From positions 1 to 64,000 of the forward strand of contig CAWKFQ010000011.1 of NCBI GenBank assembly GCA_963848955.1: 64,000 nt of DNA, read 5' to 3'. Positions within the stretch are counted from its first letter, which is position 1; every line of letters starts with the position of its first letter. Positions 20,128 to 28,860 of the stretch are shown piece after piece. The notes under the pieces were generated by a model that saw only the letters and a list, made by a program, of their open reading frames with translations, made no database searches and was not told the origin of the DNA. Position numbers and translations under genes: made by a program. The stretch comes from DASUPK01 sp963848955. GTDB lineage: Bacteria > Actinomycetota > Thermoleophilia > Solirubrobacterales > 70-9.

Positions 20128-21488
20128 GCCGTATCCCGATCAGGCTGCGCGTGACGCTGGCCTTCGCGCTCGTCAGCGCTGTCGTCCTCGCCGCGCTCGG
20201 GTACTTCGTTTACGCGCGCTTCGATACTGAGCTCAGCGCGCAGATCGATCAGAGTCTCCGCACCCATGGGGACGACATCGCATCCCTGGTGGCGAATGGC
20301 GACCTCGCCCGGAACGCAAAGCTGCTGGGCCGCGAGGAGAGCTTCGCGCAGGTCCTCACCCCGGATGGCCGGATCTACGCCAGCACGCCTCAGCTCGGTC
20401 GCGATCCGCAGCTCACGCCGGCGGAGACTGCCCGGGCGTCTCAGGCCTCGTTCATCGTCACGCGCGAGCACGTTCGCAGCATCAGCGAAGAGGCACGACT
20501 ACTGGCGCGCCCCGCCGATGGACCCGGCGGCAGGTTCGTGGTGGTCGCGGCGGCATCCCTCGATGACCGCAACGATTCGCTCGCCAGCCTGGGCACGATC
20601 CTCCTGCTCGGTATCCCGGTCGCCCTCCTGCTCGCTTCAGTGGCGGGCTATGCGGTCTCGGGTCGCGCGCTGCGGCCGGTCGAGGCGATGCGCCGGCGAG
20701 CGGCCGAGATTTCGGCGGCCGAGCCCGAGCGCAGGCTCCCGCTGCCCGATGCCGACGACGAGATCCGCAGGCTGGGGGAGACCCTCAACGGGATGCTCGG
20801 ACGACTCGAGGCCGCGATCGAGCGCGAACGCGCCTTCGTCGACGACGCGAGTCACGAGCTGCGCACCCCACTCGCACTGCACAAGACCGAGCTCGAGCTC
20901 GCGCTCCGCTACGCCAAGACACCCGATGAGATGCGGGCCGCGATCTCCTCGGCGATCGTCGAGGTCGACCGCCTGATCCAGCTCGCCGAGGATCTGCTCG
21001 TACTGGCCCGCTCCGCTGACGGCAAGCTGGCGCTCGACCTGAGGCGGGTCGGGGTCGGAGAGCTGCTCGGAGACGTGCGCGAGCGCTTCTCTGAACGCAT
21101 GGACGAGCAGGGGCGCTCGCTGGTGATCGAGCCGGCGAACGGCATGGCGGTAGAGGGCGACCGGCTGCGTCTCGAGCAGGCGCTGACGAACCTCGTCGAG
21201 AACGCGATCGAGCATGGCGGCGGGGAGATCACCGTCCGTGCGAACGAGGCGGGTGGGGAGGTGTCGATCCACGTGGAGGATCGTGGCCCGGGCTTCGCCC
21301 CCGACTTCATCGCGCACGCGTTCGAGCGCTTCAGTCAGGGGGATGCGTCTCGCGGCGGCGACGGCACCGGGCTTGGCCTCGCGATCGTCGAGGCGATCGC
21401 CCGCGCGCATCGGGGCAGCGCCCACGTGGCCAATCGCGATGGCACCGGGGCGGACGTCTGGATCGAGCTGCCGGCGCGGCCCACCTAG
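20124..21488 (+). CDS. Membrane sensor histidine kinase
   Basis: 454 residues. A membrane helix near 9-30, an extracytoplasmic sensor of about 125 residues, a second helix around 155-180, then HAMP. The phospho-acceptor is His244 in DASHELRTPLALHK; the ATP-binding part has the N box (NLVENAIEHGG), G1 (DRGPGF) and G2 (GDGTGLGLAI). It overlaps the response-regulator gene by ATGA, so the two form one system. The signal sensed is unknown; its neighbour genes suggest envelope conditions. Confidence 0.94.
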   Translation: MSRIPIRLRVTLAFALVSAVVLAALGYFVYARFDTELSAQIDQSLRTHGDDIASLVANGDLARNAKLLGREESFAQVLTPDGRIYASTPQLGRDPQLTPAETARASQASFIVTREHVRSISEEARLLARPADGPGGRFVVVAAASLDDRNDSLASLGTILLLGIPVALLLASVAGYAVSGRALRPVEAMRRRAAEISAAEPERRLPLPDADDEIRRLGETLNGMLGRLEAAIERERAFVDDASHELRTPLALHKTELELALRYAKTPDEMRAAISSAIVEVDRLIQLAEDLLVLARSADGKLALDLRRVGVGELLGDVRERFSERMDEQGRSLVIEPANGMAVEGDRLRLEQALTNLVENAIEHGGGEITVRANEAGGEVSIHVEDRGPGFAPDFIAHAFERFSQGDASRGGDGTGLGLAIVEAIARAHRGSAHVANRDGTGADVWIELPARPT

Positions 21489-21506
21489 CGCGCCCTGTCG
21501 GCTCCT

Positions 21507-21523
21507 TTCACGGTCGATTCATC
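21507..21523 (+). promoter_or_regulatory. Putative response-regulator operator before the PepSY gene
   Basis: TTCACG-N5-TTCATC, the same 11-base direct repeat as at 19400-19416, 60 bases before the PepSY-protein start and just after the kinase stop. Confidence 0.45.
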
Positions 21524-21582
21524 CGATCGGCGTACAAGACGGCTGGAAACAGTCAATTGGGAGGGAAAAGGAGAAGTCATAG

Positions 21583-21906
21583 ATGCACCTATCACGCAAG
21601 GCCATGATCGTCGGAGGCTCCGTCCTCGCCCTCGCGGCGGGCGGCGCGGGTACTGCGATCGCGACCAGCAACGACGGTGAGGGTGGCGCGACCGGTCCGC
21701 AGGCGGACCAGGCCAAGGCGGCCGCGCTGAACATCACCAACGGCGGACACGCCAACGCCGTCGAGCGCGATTCGGAGAACGGCGCCACCTGGGAGGTCGA
21801 GGTCACGAAGCCCGACGGCAACACCGTCGACGTCCGCCTCGATCAGAACTACCAGCTGGTCGTCGTCGAGGGCGACAGCGAGAGCAGCGGCGACACGGGC
21901 AACTAG
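21583..21906 (+). CDS. Small exported PepSY-domain protein
   Basis: 107 residues. A signal segment (KAMIVGGSVLALAAGGAGTAIA) is followed by one PepSY-like repeat (KAAALNITNGGHANAVERDSEN, then WEVEVTKPDGNTVDVRLDQNYQLVV). PepSY proteins sit outside the membrane and are thought to inhibit peptidases or take part in sensing. A strong GGAGGGAAAAGGAG ribosome-binding region precedes it. Genes of this type often lie next to a two-component system and are its target; the shared direct repeat supports that here. Confidence 0.82.
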   Translation: MHLSRKAMIVGGSVLALAAGGAGTAIATSNDGEGGATGPQADQAKAAALNITNGGHANAVERDSENGATWEVEVTKPDGNTVDVRLDQNYQLVVVEGDSESSGDTGN

Positions 21907-21909
21907 CCC

Positions 21910-22680
21910 ATGATCTCCGGAGCACGAGCGCGCGTGGGAGCGGCCGCGGTCTCGGCCGCGCTGCTCCCCGCGCTGCTCGTCGCCTGCGGCGGCGCCTCGA
22001 GCGACTCCTCGACTGCGGGTTCCGCCACCAACACGTTTCCGCAGTCGAGCGAGCCGGCGAATCTGGACCCCGCCGACTTCACCACTCAGATCGACAACCC
22101 CTACTTCCCACTGCCTGTTGGCGCGCAATGGGTGGTCCGCGTGACGAACCAGGAGGGCAGCGTCCAGCGCCAGGTGATCACGGTGACCAACGAGACGAAG
22201 CCGATCGCCGACGGCGTCACGGCTCGGGTAGTGAACGACGTCGTCAACGAGGGCGGCAAGCCAGTCGAGATCACCAAGGACTGGTACGCACAGGACAAGG
22301 AGGGCAACGTCTGGTACTTCGGCGAGGACACGACCGAGATCCACCCCAACGGAAAGCGCGACTCGAGCGGCTCCTTCGAAGCCGGTGTCGACGGCGCCGA
22401 CGCCGGGATCGCGATGCTCGCCCAGCCCACGGCCGGCCAGACCTACCGCGAGGAGTACTACGCGGGGCACGCCGAGGACCGCAGCCGGGTGCTCGCTCTC
22501 GATCAGCAGGCCGAGGTCCCCTTCGGCCACTTCCGGGACGTGATCCTGACAGAGGACTACACCCCGGTCGAGCCGAACGTGCTCGAGCTCAAGATGTACG
22601 CGCCCGGGATCGGCCAGGTGCTGGCGCAGACGGTTTCCGGCGGCTCGGAGCGCGAGGAGCTGATCAGCTTCACGAAGTAG
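21910..22680 (+). CDS. Exported lipoprotein of unknown function
   Basis: 256 residues. Signal peptide with lipobox LLVAC and lipidated cysteine near residue 26, then a Ser/Thr-rich linker and a globular domain from about 55 (FTTQIDNPYFPLPVGAQWVVRV, DWYAQDKEGNVWYFGEDTTE, LKMYAPGIGQVLAQT). The alternating strands suggest a beta-rich domain of the kind found in uncharacterised actinobacterial lipoproteins. It follows the PepSY gene by three bases and is probably cotranscribed and regulated by the same two-component system. Confidence 0.75.
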   Translation: MISGARARVGAAAVSAALLPALLVACGGASSDSSTAGSATNTFPQSSEPANLDPADFTTQIDNPYFPLPVGAQWVVRVTNQEGSVQRQVITVTNETKPIADGVTARVVNDVVNEGGKPVEITKDWYAQDKEGNVWYFGEDTTEIHPNGKRDSSGSFEAGVDGADAGIAMLAQPTAGQTYREEYYAGHAEDRSRVLALDQQAEVPFGHFRDVILTEDYTPVEPNVLELKMYAPGIGQVLAQTVSGGSEREELISFTK

Positions 22681-22682
22681 GG

Positions 22683-23099
22683 CTAGCCGTTCGGCAGCGA
22701 GGAGCCCGCGAAGAAGAAGAACCAGGCCTCGAAGGCCAGCACGCCGGCCACCGCGCAGAGCACAACCACTCGCTCGATCCCACCGATCCCGTACTTGCGC
22801 TGGACCGCGTCGTCGCGCTCGTCACGCATGCTCCGCAGCCACGGCGAGGTCTGGCGGGCGACGGCCGGCCTCCCGGTGAGCTCGTCGTACTTGCTGTTGA
22901 TCACGGTGAGTAGGTAGCCGAGTGCGAAGACGGTGATCGCGAGTATCGCGATGACCGCGAAGACCGCGGTCATGCTCAGGGTGTTGAAGCTGCCCTGGAC
23001 CTTGGAGCCGACCCAGATCGCAAACAGGGGCGCCCCGGTCCAGAGGTTGATCGAGCAGACGGCCGAGGCGGTGATCAGACCCATTTTCTTCAGCGCCAT
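22683..23099 (-). CDS. Small two-helix membrane protein
   Basis: 138 residues with hydrophobic segments at about 45-70 (MTAVFAVIAILAITVFALGYLL) and 110-133 (VVLCAVAGVLAFEAWFFFFAG), plus a weaker one near the N-terminus. The loop is charged (RSMRDERDDAVQRKYGIGG). No family recognised. Its stop is two bases from the stop of the convergent lipoprotein gene. Confidence 0.65.
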   Translation of the reverse strand: MALKKMGLITASAVCSINLWTGAPLFAIWVGSKVQGSFNTLSMTAVFAVIAILAITVFALGYLLTVINSKYDELTGRPAVARQTSPWLRSMRDERDDAVQRKYGIGGIERVVVLCAVAGVLAFEAWFFFFAGSSLPNG

Positions 23100-23261
23100 C
23101 GCAGGGCCCTACGTTACCTACGGAGCAGTAGCTTCGTGCCGATACCCGGGACGAGACGGCCGCCAGCCCCGCCGGGGTGAGGGATCGAAGGGCGGGACTG
23201 ACGGCCTTGGTCTGGATACGGCGGATCTCGCCGCGGGGATTGCACCCGGCTCCGCCGAGAC

Positions 23262-24131
23262 CTAGTCGCTTGAATCCCGGAATCGGTCGGGATCGATCAC
23301 GAGGTCCATCGTCACGATCCGGCCGTTCCTGACGGTGTACGCCGTTGCGCCGAGAATCTTGCCGTCGCGCTCCGCAACCGTCCCCGGCGCGCCGTTGACC
23401 ATTGCTGGGCGCACGAGGGGAAGGAATTCCCGCCCCTGCGTGACGATCCGCTCCACGACCTTCTCGGGGCCGGTAGCCGCGAGCACCTCCGCGCGCGGAT
23501 CGCCCTCCCCGGTGTGGACGCGGAGGACAATGTCCGGGTCGAGGACGTTCATCAGGGCCTCGAAGTCGCCCGCGCGCGCCGCCGCCAGGAAGGCGTCGAT
23601 GACCCGCCGCTGCTCGGCGACGTCGGCGTCGGTGGGCGGAGTTGAGCCGCGCACCCGCCGCCTCGCCCGACTGGCGAGCTGACGGGCGGCGTCGGGCTCG
23701 CGGCCGGTGATCTCGCCGATCTCGGCGAAGGGAACGCCGAACATGTCGTGCAGGACGAACGCGACGCGCTCGGCGGGGGAGAGGTTCTCCAGCACGACGA
23801 GCATCGCGAGCCCGACGGAGTCGGCCAGCTCGGCCTCCTCGGCCGGGTTCTCCTCAGTCGATTCGCTGACGATCGGCTCGAGGTGGTCGTCGGGCTGCTC
23901 GCGCCTCGCCTTTCGCGCCCGCAGCATGTCGAGCGCGACGCGGCCGACGACCGTCGTCAGCCAGGCCCGCAGGTTCTCCACCTGATCCGAGTCGGTGCGG
24001 CTAAGGCGCAGCCACGCCTCCTGGACGGCGTCGTCGGCCTCGCCGGTCGTGCCCAGCATCCGGTAGGCCACGGCCTCCAGGTGGGGCCGGTGCTGCTCGA
24101 ACTCCTGGGCGAGAAGTGTGTCGTCGGTCAC
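23262..24131 (-). CDS. ECF sigma factor with SnoaL-like C-terminal domain (SigJ type)
   Basis: 289 residues from GTG 24131. Region 2 is at the start (HLEAVAYRMLGTTGEADDAVQEAWLR), region 4 follows (LENLSPAERVAFVLHDMFG...FAEIGEITGREPDAARQLASRARRRV), and residues about 180-289 form an NTF2/SnoaL fold (VIDAFLAAARAGDFEALMNVLDPDIVLR). In such factors the C-terminal domain replaces an anti-sigma factor and modulates activity. The inter-domain WLPEP motif of ECF41 is replaced by HLEPIVS, so it belongs to a related group. An ECF41-like promoter lies upstream. Confidence 0.9.
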   Translation of the reverse strand: MTDDTLLAQEFEQHRPHLEAVAYRMLGTTGEADDAVQEAWLRLSRTDSDQVENLRAWLTTVVGRVALDMLRARKARREQPDDHLEPIVSESTEENPAEEAELADSVGLAMLVVLENLSPAERVAFVLHDMFGVPFAEIGEITGREPDAARQLASRARRRVRGSTPPTDADVAEQRRVIDAFLAAARAGDFEALMNVLDPDIVLRVHTGEGDPRAEVLAATGPEKVVERIVTQGREFLPLVRPAMVNGAPGTVAERDGKILGATAYTVRNGRIVTMDLVIDPDRFRDSSD

Positions 24132-24170
24132 AGCCAGTCACGTCCTTTCGTTCTGATCCGTCATCATGGG

Positions 24171-24198
24171 TGACGAACCAAACGCGGCCGATGTGACG
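24171..24198 (-). promoter_or_regulatory. ECF41-like promoter of the sigma factor gene
   Basis: Minus strand: CGTCACA (24198-24192), a 16-base spacer, then CGTCA (24175-24171), 40 bases before the GTG start. The published ECF41 consensus is TGTCACA-N16-CGTC. This suggests self-activation. Confidence 0.45.
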
Positions 24199-24214
24199 GC
24201 CGAAGGAGGAAGAC

Positions 24215-25771
24215 ATGGCTCGCAAATGGTGGACCCTGATCGCAGTCTCCGTGGCGACCTTCATGTTGCTGCTCGACATCACGGTCGTCAACGTCGCGCT
24301 GCCGTCGATTCGCGATGACCTCGGCGCCAGCTTCAGCGACCTCCAGTGGGTGGTCGACGCCTATGCGCTGACCCTGGCCGCCCTCGTCTTGACGGCCGGC
24401 ACCCTTGCCGACCGCTTCGGGCGGCGCCGATTGTTCGTTTGGGGGCTCGGGATCTTCTCGGCCGCCTCGCTGCTCTGCGCGCTGGCCCCCGATCCGACCT
24501 TCCTGAACGTCGCACGGGCCCTTCAGGGCGTTGGCGGCGCCGTGATGTTCGCCGTGTCCCTGGCCCTTCTGGCGCAGGAGTTCCCCGCCGGACGCGAGCG
24601 CGGGACGGCCATGGGCCTGTACGGCGCCACGATCGGCGTGGCGGTGGCGATCGGCCCCCTGGTGGGCGGAGCTCTGACCGACGGGCTCGGCTGGCAGTCG
24701 ATCTTCTACCTCAACATCCCGATCGGCATTGCCGCGATCGCGCTCACTTATCTGAAGCTGCGCGAGAGCCGCGATCCGAATGCGACCCGCGTCGACTGGG
24801 GCGGCGTGACCAGTTTCAGTGCCGCTCTCTTCATGCTGGTGCTGGCGCTGGTCCGCGGTAATGACGAGGGCTGGGGGAGCACGCTGATCGTTTCTCTGTT
24901 CGCCGGCTCGGGTGCGCTGCTGGCCGCTTTCGTCGCGATCGAGAGCCGCGTCAGGGAGCCGATGCTCCCGCTCGGGCTCTTCAAGCGGCCGTCGTTCACC
25001 GGGGTTCAGCTGGCGGCGTTCGCCGTCTCGGCGTCGGCGTTCGCGCTCTTCCTCTACCTGACGCTCTACCTGCAGAACTACCTGGGCTACTCGCCGCTGG
25101 AGGCGGGTCTGCGCTACCTGCCGCTGACGCTGGTGAGCTTCTTCGCCGCTCCGGTCGCAGGAGCTCTGCTGTCACGTGCCCCCGCCCGCCTGATGATGAG
25201 CGGGAGCCTGGCGGTCGCCGGGCTGGGCCTGCTGCTGATGTCGGGGATCACGGCCCAGTCCGAGTGGACCACTCTGCTCGGTGGCTTCCTCGTCCTGGGA
25301 GCGGGCGTCGGATTCCTCAACCCGGTGATCGCGGACGTCGCGCTCAGCGTGGTGCCGAAGGAGCGGAGCGGAATGGCCGCCGGGATCAACGACACCTTCC
25401 GTCAGGTCGGTGTTGCCGTCGGCGTGGCCGTCTGGGGTGCGATCTTCGTCGGTCAGGGCGCCGCCAAGGTGAGTGAGCTCACCGCGGGGACCCCGGTGGC
25501 GAGCGGCGATCAGCCCCGCCACCTGGTGGAGGCCATGTCCTCGGGCAGCCTCAATCAGGCCCTGTCGGCGGTGCCCCCACAGTCCCAGCAGGCGGTTTCG
25601 AACGCGGCCCACGAGGGCTTCCTCGCCGGGCTCAACGACGTGCTCACCCTCGGCGGGTTGCTCTGCCTGGCTGGCGCGGCGCTGGCGCTCTGGCTGGTGC
25701 GCGAGCGCGAGATCGAGCGCGAGCCGGTTGAAACCGTCGGCCCCATTGCACCCGTGCCCGTGACGGATTAG
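24215..25771 (+). CDS. MFS drug-efflux transporter, DHA2 (EmrB/QacA) family
   Basis: 518 residues and about 14 membrane helices. Family signatures are LDITVVNVALPSIRDDLG in helix 1, LQWVVDAYALTLAAL, the loop GTLADRFGRRRLFVWG (motif A) and the antiporter motif GATIGVAVAIGPLVGGALTD. Such carriers expel lipophilic toxins in exchange for protons. It has AAGGAGGAAG before ATG 24215. It is divergent from the sigma factor and convergent, with a four-base TTAG stop overlap, with a TetR gene that may regulate it. Confidence 0.92.
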   Translation: MARKWWTLIAVSVATFMLLLDITVVNVALPSIRDDLGASFSDLQWVVDAYALTLAALVLTAGTLADRFGRRRLFVWGLGIFSAASLLCALAPDPTFLNVARALQGVGGAVMFAVSLALLAQEFPAGRERGTAMGLYGATIGVAVAIGPLVGGALTDGLGWQSIFYLNIPIGIAAIALTYLKLRESRDPNATRVDWGGVTSFSAALFMLVLALVRGNDEGWGSTLIVSLFAGSGALLAAFVAIESRVREPMLPLGLFKRPSFTGVQLAAFAVSASAFALFLYLTLYLQNYLGYSPLEAGLRYLPLTLVSFFAAPVAGALLSRAPARLMMSGSLAVAGLGLLLMSGITAQSEWTTLLGGFLVLGAGVGFLNPVIADVALSVVPKERSGMAAGINDTFRQVGVAVGVAVWGAIFVGQGAAKVSELTAGTPVASGDQPRHLVEAMSSGSLNQALSAVPPQSQQAVSNAAHEGFLAGLNDVLTLGGLLCLAGAALALWLVREREIEREPVETVGPIAPVPVTD

Positions 25772-26367
25772 GGCCGCAGGCCCAGGACTCCCGCGACGGC
25801 CCGCACGGCCAGCTCCTGGTCGTGCGGTGCCTGTCCGGCGACCGCGATGACCGCCCCTTCGAGGGCCCCCATGAAGGCCAGCGCGGTCGTCCGGGCGGGT
25901 GGGCCGGGCGGGATCGACCCGTCTCTGCGCCCGGCGCTGACCAGGCGGCCGACTCGCTTGATCGCCGTTTCCATGATCCGCTCGATCTCTCGGCCGACCG
26001 GATGGTCATGGCCGCTGAACTCGACCCGCAGCGCCATCACGACGCCGGCGACGTCACGCCGGCAGAAGACGGCGTGGCCGCGGGCGAGTGCCAACAGCTC
26101 GCCGACGGGATCTGCCTCCTGCCTGGCCGGCTCACCGACCTCGCGCATCCAGTTCTCGTTCACCCAGTCGATCACCGCCAGGGCGAGGTCAGTCTTGTCC
26201 TTGAACTGGTGGTAGAGGGCCCCGCGCGTATAGCCCGCCTCTCGCGCCACCTCTTCGAGGCGAAGGTGGCCGTAGCCGTAGCGGGAGAGGCCCCGCGCGG
26301 CCGCTTCCAGGAGGGCGCTCCGGGTGCGTGCGCTCCGGTTCGCCTGCGTCAACGTACGTACATGCAT
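25768..26367 (-). CDS. TetR-family transcriptional regulator
   Basis: 199 residues. N-terminal helix-turn-helix: ARTRSALLEAAARGLSRYGYG, then RLEEVAREAGYTRGALYHQF. The C-terminal ligand domain contains the TetR_C-like LALARGHAVFCRRDVAGVVMALR. ATG 26367 lies within a palindrome (26353-26376), so the protein probably represses itself and the divergent DUF2867 gene. A shorter start (TTG about six codons in) is possible. Confidence 0.9.
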   Translation of the reverse strand: MHVRTLTQANRSARTRSALLEAAARGLSRYGYGHLRLEEVAREAGYTRGALYHQFKDKTDLALAVIDWVNENWMREVGEPARQEADPVGELLALARGHAVFCRRDVAGVVMALRVEFSGHDHPVGREIERIMETAIKRVGRLVSAGRRDGSIPPGPPARTTALAFMGALEGAVIAVAGQAPHDQELAVRAVAGVLGLRP

Positions 26368-26376
26368 GTATGTATG
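26353..26376. promoter_or_regulatory. Palindromic operator between tetR and the DUF2867 gene
   Basis: A 24-base inverted repeat centred on ATGCAT: arms CGTACGTACATG and CATGTATGTATG match at 10 of 12 positions. It is AT-rich against a GC-rich background, covers the TetR start codon and lies 17 bases before the DUF2867 start, as expected for a TetR operator. Confidence 0.6.
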
Positions 26377-26392
26377 TTACGGTACGGCACGG

Positions 26393-26981
26393 ATGGACAC
26401 CCGGCTTCCCGACAGCGCCCACACCTCCCGCCCCTGGCGGATCCACGAGATCGCCCCGGACTTCCGCGCTCGAGGACGTCTGGGCGCTGCCGACGCCGGG
26501 GGGCCCCGATGACTTCGGTCTGCTGTTGGAGGGGTTCGCCTCCGGTGACCCTTCCCATGACGACTCCCGCCTCGTGCGCATCCTCTTCGCGCTCCGCTGG
26601 AAGGTCGGTGAGCTGCTCGGTTGGGACGGCCCGGACGCCGGCCTCGGCTCGAGAGTGCCGACGCTCCGCGACCGGATGCCGGCGGATCTGCGCGACGGCC
26701 CCTCCGGGCCGTCATTCGACGCGCTCCCCTTCAGACCCCTCTACCTGCTTGACGACGAGTGGGCCGCTGAGGTCGCCAACCGGACCGTGCACGGCGTGCT
26801 CCATCTCGGCTGGGTCCCGGACGGGAGCGGCGCTTACCGCGGCCAGATGGCCGTTCTGGTGAAGCCGAACGGGCTGCTCGGCAGCGGCTACCTGACCGCA
26901 ATCCGGCCGTTCCGGCACCTGATCGTCTATCCGAGGATGCTGCGCCAGATCGGACAGAGATGGCGGACGGCGACTAGCTGA
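26393..26981 (+). CDS. DUF2867 family protein, frameshifted
   Basis: About 195 residues from ATG 26393. It begins TRLPDSAHTSRPWRIHEIAPDF, then one extra base near 26470 shifts the frame to LEDVWALPTPGGPDDFG, FALRWKVGELLGWD, VPTLRDRMPADLRD and NRTVHGVLHLGWVPD, which is the DUF2867 pattern to the end. Function unknown; the family is often paired with TetR regulators as here. Removing one base restores a normal-length protein, so read error is likely. The stop overlaps the convergent gene by eight bases. Confidence 0.75.
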
Positions 26982-27427
26982 CCTTGGTGGAGATCAGGTC
27001 GAAGTCGGTCTTCCAGCCGTCGCCCTCGTCGGCCTCCCACCGTCCCTCGATCCGGTTGCCGTCCTCGGAGATCTTGGCCGTGAAGCGCTGGTTGAAGGGC
27101 TCGCCCTCTCGCCAGAGCTTCCACTCGCCGTTGCCCGATGCTCATCTCGTAGACCCGGCAGACGTTCCGGTCGTCCGTGTAGAGCTGGTAGTAGGTGCCC
27201 TTGGCGGCGTCACAGCCGATGACGCAGACGCTGTCGGGCGCCTCCGGCATCTCGATCGTCGAGCGCTCGATCAGCAGCCGCTTGTCGCTGCCCTCGAGCC
27301 ACTCGAAGGTCGTGGTCGCCTCGCCCGGCCACGGCTCGCCGCCCGGCGGAATCGCCTCCTGCGACCACTCCCCGACCAGTACCTCGAGCTCCTTTAGCGC
27401 CTGCTCGGCTGTCGGTTGATCGGTCAT
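26974..27427 (-). CDS. DUF1579-like lipocalin-type protein, frameshifted
   Basis: About 150 residues. ELEVLVGEWSQEA and TTFEWLEGSDKRLLIERSTIE open a beta-barrel typical of small ligand-binding proteins measured by 'effective weight' (DUF1579-like). After NVCRVYEMSI one extra G near 27140 shifts the frame to WKLWREGEPFNQRFTAKI and GRWEADEGDGWKTDFDLISTKV, ending in TAG at 26974. Correcting that base gives a complete protein. Ligand and role unknown. Confidence 0.68.
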
Positions 27428-27464
27428 CTCGCCTGATTTCTCCTGTTACCCGATAATCCCCCCA

Positions 27465-27920
27465 ATGAACGACGACCGGGACCAGGCGCTCGCCAGGGCG
27501 ATCATCGACAAGAGCCTCTACATGGTCGTGTCCACCGCCGATCCATCGGGGCAGCCGTGGGCCTCGCCGGTCTACTTCGCCCATCACGACTACCGGGACT
27601 TCTTCTGGATCTCCCAGCCCGACGCGACCCACTCGGAGAATCTCCGGGAGCGGCGCGAGGTCGGCATCGCCATCTTCGACTCCTCGCAACCGATCGAGAC
27701 GGGAGAGGGCGCCTACGTGCTCGGGGTCGCCCGCGAGCTCCCCGCGCACGAGACCGCCGAAGGGATCGAGATCTTCTCCAAGCGCTCGGTGAGCCACGGC
27801 GGCGAGGAGATCTCCGCGGAGGACGTCAGCCCGCCGGCCCGCCACCGCCTCTACCAGGCGACCGCCGAGGCCATCTACGTGCTCGACGACCACGATCACC
27901 GCGTCGAGGTGAGCCTCTGA
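27465..27920 (+). CDS. Pyridoxamine-5'-phosphate-oxidase-like flavin/F420-binding protein
   Basis: 151 residues with the split-barrel pattern: ARAIIDKSLYMVVSTADPSGQPWASPVYFAHH, FFWISQPDATHSENLRERREVGIAIFDS, then the C-terminal ATAEAIYVLDDHDHRVEVSL. Such proteins bind FMN or F420 and reduce diverse small molecules. Its TGA overlaps the probable CTG start of the MDR reductase, so both are one transcript. Confidence 0.82.
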   Translation: MNDDRDQALARAIIDKSLYMVVSTADPSGQPWASPVYFAHHDYRDFFWISQPDATHSENLRERREVGIAIFDSSQPIETGEGAYVLGVARELPAHETAEGIEIFSKRSVSHGGEEISAEDVSPPARHRLYQATAEAIYVLDDHDHRVEVSL

Positions 27921-28860
27921 AGGCCGTCGTGATGCGCGAGGCCGGGGGTCCGGAGGTCCTCGAGCTGCAGGACGTCGAGCGTCCGGAACCGATCCAGACC
28001 GAGGTGCTGGTCCGGGTCACCGCCTCGGGAATCAACCCAGTCGACTACAAGACCCGGCGCTACGGCGGCAACCCGAAGGCGGTCGGCGAGCCGCCTCTCA
28101 TCCTCGGCTGGGACGTTGCGGGGGTGGTCGAGGAGCCCGGCGACCGCGAGACCCGGTTCGCCGTCGGCGACCGCGTCTTCGGGATGCCCTGGTTCCCGCG
28201 CCTTGCCCGCGCCTACGCCGAGTACGCCACTTCGCCTGCGCGTCAGCTCGCCCGTACCCCCGATGGGCTCACCGACGAGCAGGCCGCCGGCCTGCCGCTC
28301 GCCGGGCTCACCGCGTGGCAGTCGCTTGTCGACCTCGCCGGGGTGGGCGACGGCGACAGGGTCCTGATCCACGCCGCCGGCGGCGGCGTCGGCCACCTCG
28401 CCGTGCAGATCGCCAAGGCGCGCGGCGCGTACGTGATCGGCACCGCCCGCGCCGCCAATCACGACTTCCTCCGCGAACTCGGCGTCGACGAGCCGGTCGA
28501 CTACACGACCACGCCCTGGGAGCAGACCGTCTCCGACGTCGACGTCGTCCTCGACCTGATCGGCAGCGAGGACTACGGTCTCCGCTCACTGCAGACGCTG
28601 CGCGAGGGCGGCCTCTTGATCGCCGTTCCGGGCGGCGTTCGTGAGGCGGTGGCCACCGCCGCCGATCAGCAGTCGAAGCGAACCAGTGGCATCCAGGTGG
28701 AGCCGGACTACTGCGCCCTCGAATCCCTCGCCGCGCTCGTCGACGAGGGAAAGCTCACCGTCGCAGATCGACGAGACCTTTCCCCTCGCCCAGGCAGCCA
28801 GAGGCGCACCGGCGCCTCGAGGACGGCCGGGCGAGGGGCAAGATCGTCCTGATTCCCTGA
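27917..28860 (+). CDS. MDR-family NADPH-dependent (quinone/enone) oxidoreductase, frameshifted
   Basis: About 313 residues. Zinc-less MDR pattern: KAVVMREAGGPEVLEL, GWDVAGVVEEPGD, PLAGLTAWQSLVDLA, HAAGGGVGHLAVQIAKARGA (NADPH-binding) and VDVVLDLIGS. The initiator appears to be CTG 27917, which overlaps the upstream TGA as CTGA; GTG 27929 or ATG 27932 would cut the first strand. Near the end two extra bases (about 28766 and 28797) must be removed to read QIDETFPLAQAA and HRRLEDGRARGKIVLIP, stop 28858-28860. The corrected length is an exact multiple of three. Confidence 0.83.

Noticed and set aside
26974..26981. Sixth interlocked CTAG stop pair between DUF2867 and the DUF1579-like gene
   Set aside because: The minus-strand stop uses CTAG 26974-26977, but the DUF2867 stop is TGA 26979-26981; the overlap is eight bases, not four.
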